In this document: positions 15,000-16,016 of the stretch, piece by piece
Position numbering within the stretch: position 1 is the stretch's first letter
Layout: each line of letters begins with the position of its first letter
DNA from: Anderseniella sp964390445
GTDB lineage: Bacteria; Pseudomonadota; Alphaproteobacteria; Rhizobiales; Aestuariivirgaceae
NCBI GenBank assembly: GCA_964390445.1
Contig: CAYMJJ010000053.1
Span: 1-16,016 of the forward strand
Length of the DNA: 16,016 bases
Reading direction: 5' to 3'
Program-made: the position numbers and the translations under genes
The notes under the pieces: generated by a model
Told to the model about the DNA's origin: nothing
Databases searched by the model: none
Seen by the model: only the letters and a program-made list of their open reading frames with translations

Positions 15000-15851
15000 C
15001 TAGACCGCAATGTTGTCGATCAGCCGGGTGTTGCCAAGCCAGGCGGCAGCCAGCAGCCTGACCTGTGTCAGGCCAGCCTTCTTGACGGGTTCGAGGCGTT
15101 CCGCCGAGCGGGCCTCAACGTAGTCGGGTTTGAATCCGGCTGCCGAGAGTTGCTTGCGCGCTGTTGTGCATGATCTTGCAATGTTCTTTCCATCACGAAT
15201 ATTTGTGGCCAGTTCTTGAAGTGTTTTGTGAAGAACCGGTGCGATTTCGCGTTCTTCCTTGCTCAGATAGGCGTTGCGCGAGGACATGGCCAGCCCGGAG
15301 GCTTCTCGCACCGTCGGCACGCCGACCACCGTAATGGGAATGGACAGGTCGCGCGACATCGCCGTGACCACCTTGAGTTGCTGGTAGTCCTTCTCGCCGA
15401 ACATCGCATAGTCGCAGCCCGCTGCCAGGAACAACTTGGCGACGATGGTTGCCACGCCATCGAAGAAGTGCGGCCGGAAAGCATCTTCCAGCCCGGCCTT
15501 GGCGGGCCCGCCCATGCTCACCTTGGCGGAAAAGCCTTCCGGATACATTTCCAGCCTGCTTGGAGCGAACACCAAGTGTGCGCCGGCGGCACGCAACTTG
15601 TCGATGTCGGATTTCTCAGTGCGCGGGTAGGCGTCAAGGTCTTCGCCTGGGGCAAACTGGGTCGGGTTGATGAAGATGGTCACAACCACCCGTTCGGCAA
15701 TGCGCAGGCCCTGTTCGACCAGCCGCAGGTGGCCGTCATGCAGCGCACCCATGGTGGGCACAAGGGCTGTACGCATGTTCTGACGCCTCCAGCCGTTGAC
15801 GCTGGCGCGCAGGGTATCGATGGTTCGGACGGTTTTGAGCCTTTGGGCCAT
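15000..15851 (-). CDS. panC: Pantothenate synthetase PanC
   Basis: PanC joins pantoate and beta-alanine with ATP through a pantoyl-adenylate, the last step of vitamin B5 synthesis, in the cytoplasm. The 283 residues match the family length. The nucleotide-binding VPTMGALHDGHLRLV (His38 and His41 as the HIGH-like pair), TIFINPTQFAPGEDL, FFDGVATIVAKLF, FGEKDYQQL and the KMSKS-like loop REASGLAMSSRNAYLS are all present. ATG 15849-15851 is preferred; an in-frame TTG 11 codons upstream would add residues not typical of the family. No strong ribosome site is visible. The gene sits 37 bases after an Lrp/AsnC-type gene and 15 bases before a small membrane-protein gene on the same strand. PanB is not in the window. 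Confidence 0.96.
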   Translation of the reverse strand: MAQRLKTVRTIDTLRASVNGWRRQNMRTALVPTMGALHDGHLRLVEQGLRIAERVVVTIFINPTQFAPGEDLDAYPRTEKSDIDKLRAAGAHLVFAPSRLEMYPEGFSAKVSMGGPAKAGLEDAFRPHFFDGVATIVAKLFLAAGCDYAMFGEKDYQQLKVVTAMSRDLSIPITVVGVPTVREASGLAMSSRNAYLSKEEREIAPVLHKTLQELATNIRDGKNIARSCTTARKQLSAAGFKPDYVEARSAERLEPVKKAGLTQVRLLAAAWLGNTRLIDNIAV

Positions 15852-15888
15852 GAGAATCGTTTGAGGGTTTGTACCAGTGCGCAAGCTA

Positions 15889-16016
15889 TCACCTTTTGCC
15901 GGTGCTTCGCACCGGCTTCAAGGGTAACGGCCCGATGTCTTTGACCTCTTCCATCACGAAATATGAATGCGTGCCCTGAACCATCGGCAACGATCCGATC
16001 TCACTGCCCAGAAGTG
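15889..16016 (-). CDS. Lrp/AsnC-family regulator, C-terminal fragment (gene continues off the right edge)
   Basis: The minus strand is open from the window edge to a TGA at 15889-15891, encoding 41 residues. They begin LLGSEIGSLPMVQGTHSYFVMEEV and end KDIGPLPLKPVRSTGKR. This matches the end of the Lrp/AsnC effector (RAM) domain, where a helix and the strand TxSYFVMEEVK precede a terminal LPL. The helix-turn-helix half, if present, lies off the edge, so a stand-alone RAM-domain protein is also possible. It is 37 bases upstream of panC on the same strand. A perfect hairpin lies within its last codons. Confidence 0.7.
   Translation of the reverse strand, partial: LLGSEIGSLPMVQGTHSYFVMEEVKDIGPLPLKPVRSTGKR
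15898..15916. repeat. Perfect 8-bp hairpin at the 3' end of the Lrp/AsnC-type gene
   Basis: GCCGGTGC-TTC-GCACCGGC is a perfect 8-bp stem with a three-base loop. On the coding (minus) strand its tip reads GCGAAGC, known as an unusually stable DNA mini-hairpin. It ends seven bases from the stop codon and before the panC start. No T run follows on either strand, so it might be an RNA-stability or attenuating element rather than a true terminator. Confidence 0.6.

Overview
The window looks like an ordinary stretch of chromosome from a high-GC alphaproteobacterium. The best taxonomic clues are a DUF1489 protein, a family I know mainly from Alphaproteobacteria, and the general look of the propionyl-CoA carboxylase, LipB, PanC and Mrr proteins. 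I cannot fix the order or genus. I see no insertion sequence, phage gene, CRISPR array, rRNA or replication origin. Genes are packed tightly and no gap exceeds 300 bases.

Left part (1-6200): the 5'-truncated biotin carboxylase/biotin carrier subunit of an acyl-CoA (probably propionyl-CoA) carboxylase runs rightward. Its stop codon directly abuts the stop codon of a leftward molybdopterin oxidoreductase gene. That gene overlaps the upstream lipB (octanoyltransferase) by ATGA, so the two look translationally coupled. A rightward tRNA-Leu(GAG) with an encoded CCA lies upstream of lipB. A leftward LysR-type regulator follows.

Centre (6195-11400): the LysR gene is divergent from a small DUF4242 (SCO4226-like) gene, and a perfect 15-bp T-N11-A palindrome lies between them. 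Next come a lone APH-like phosphotransferase, the Mg2+ channel/transporter MgtE, a convergent isoprenylcysteine methyltransferase-family membrane protein, an aldo/keto reductase, and a convergent RraB-like protein. The RraB-like gene contains a perfect 3 x 15-bp tandem repeat.

Right part (11410-16016): a strong 12-bp inverted repeat precedes an MFS transporter. It is followed on the same strand by a single-domain rhodanese, an Mrr-type (type IV) restriction endonuclease and the DUF1489 protein. Leftward from the right edge are the 3' end of an Lrp/AsnC-type regulator, panC (pantothenate synthetase) and a 75-residue two-helix membrane protein, closely spaced as a likely operon.

Most genes are housekeeping or simple accessory metabolism: propionyl-CoA use, lipoate and pantothenate cofactor supply, and Mg2+ uptake. 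I did not find a convincing new multi-gene system. The items most worth a second look are the lipB-coupled molybdoenzyme with no partner subunits, the LysR/DUF4242 pair with its palindrome, the inverted repeat upstream of the MFS gene, and the repeat-bearing RraB-like protein.
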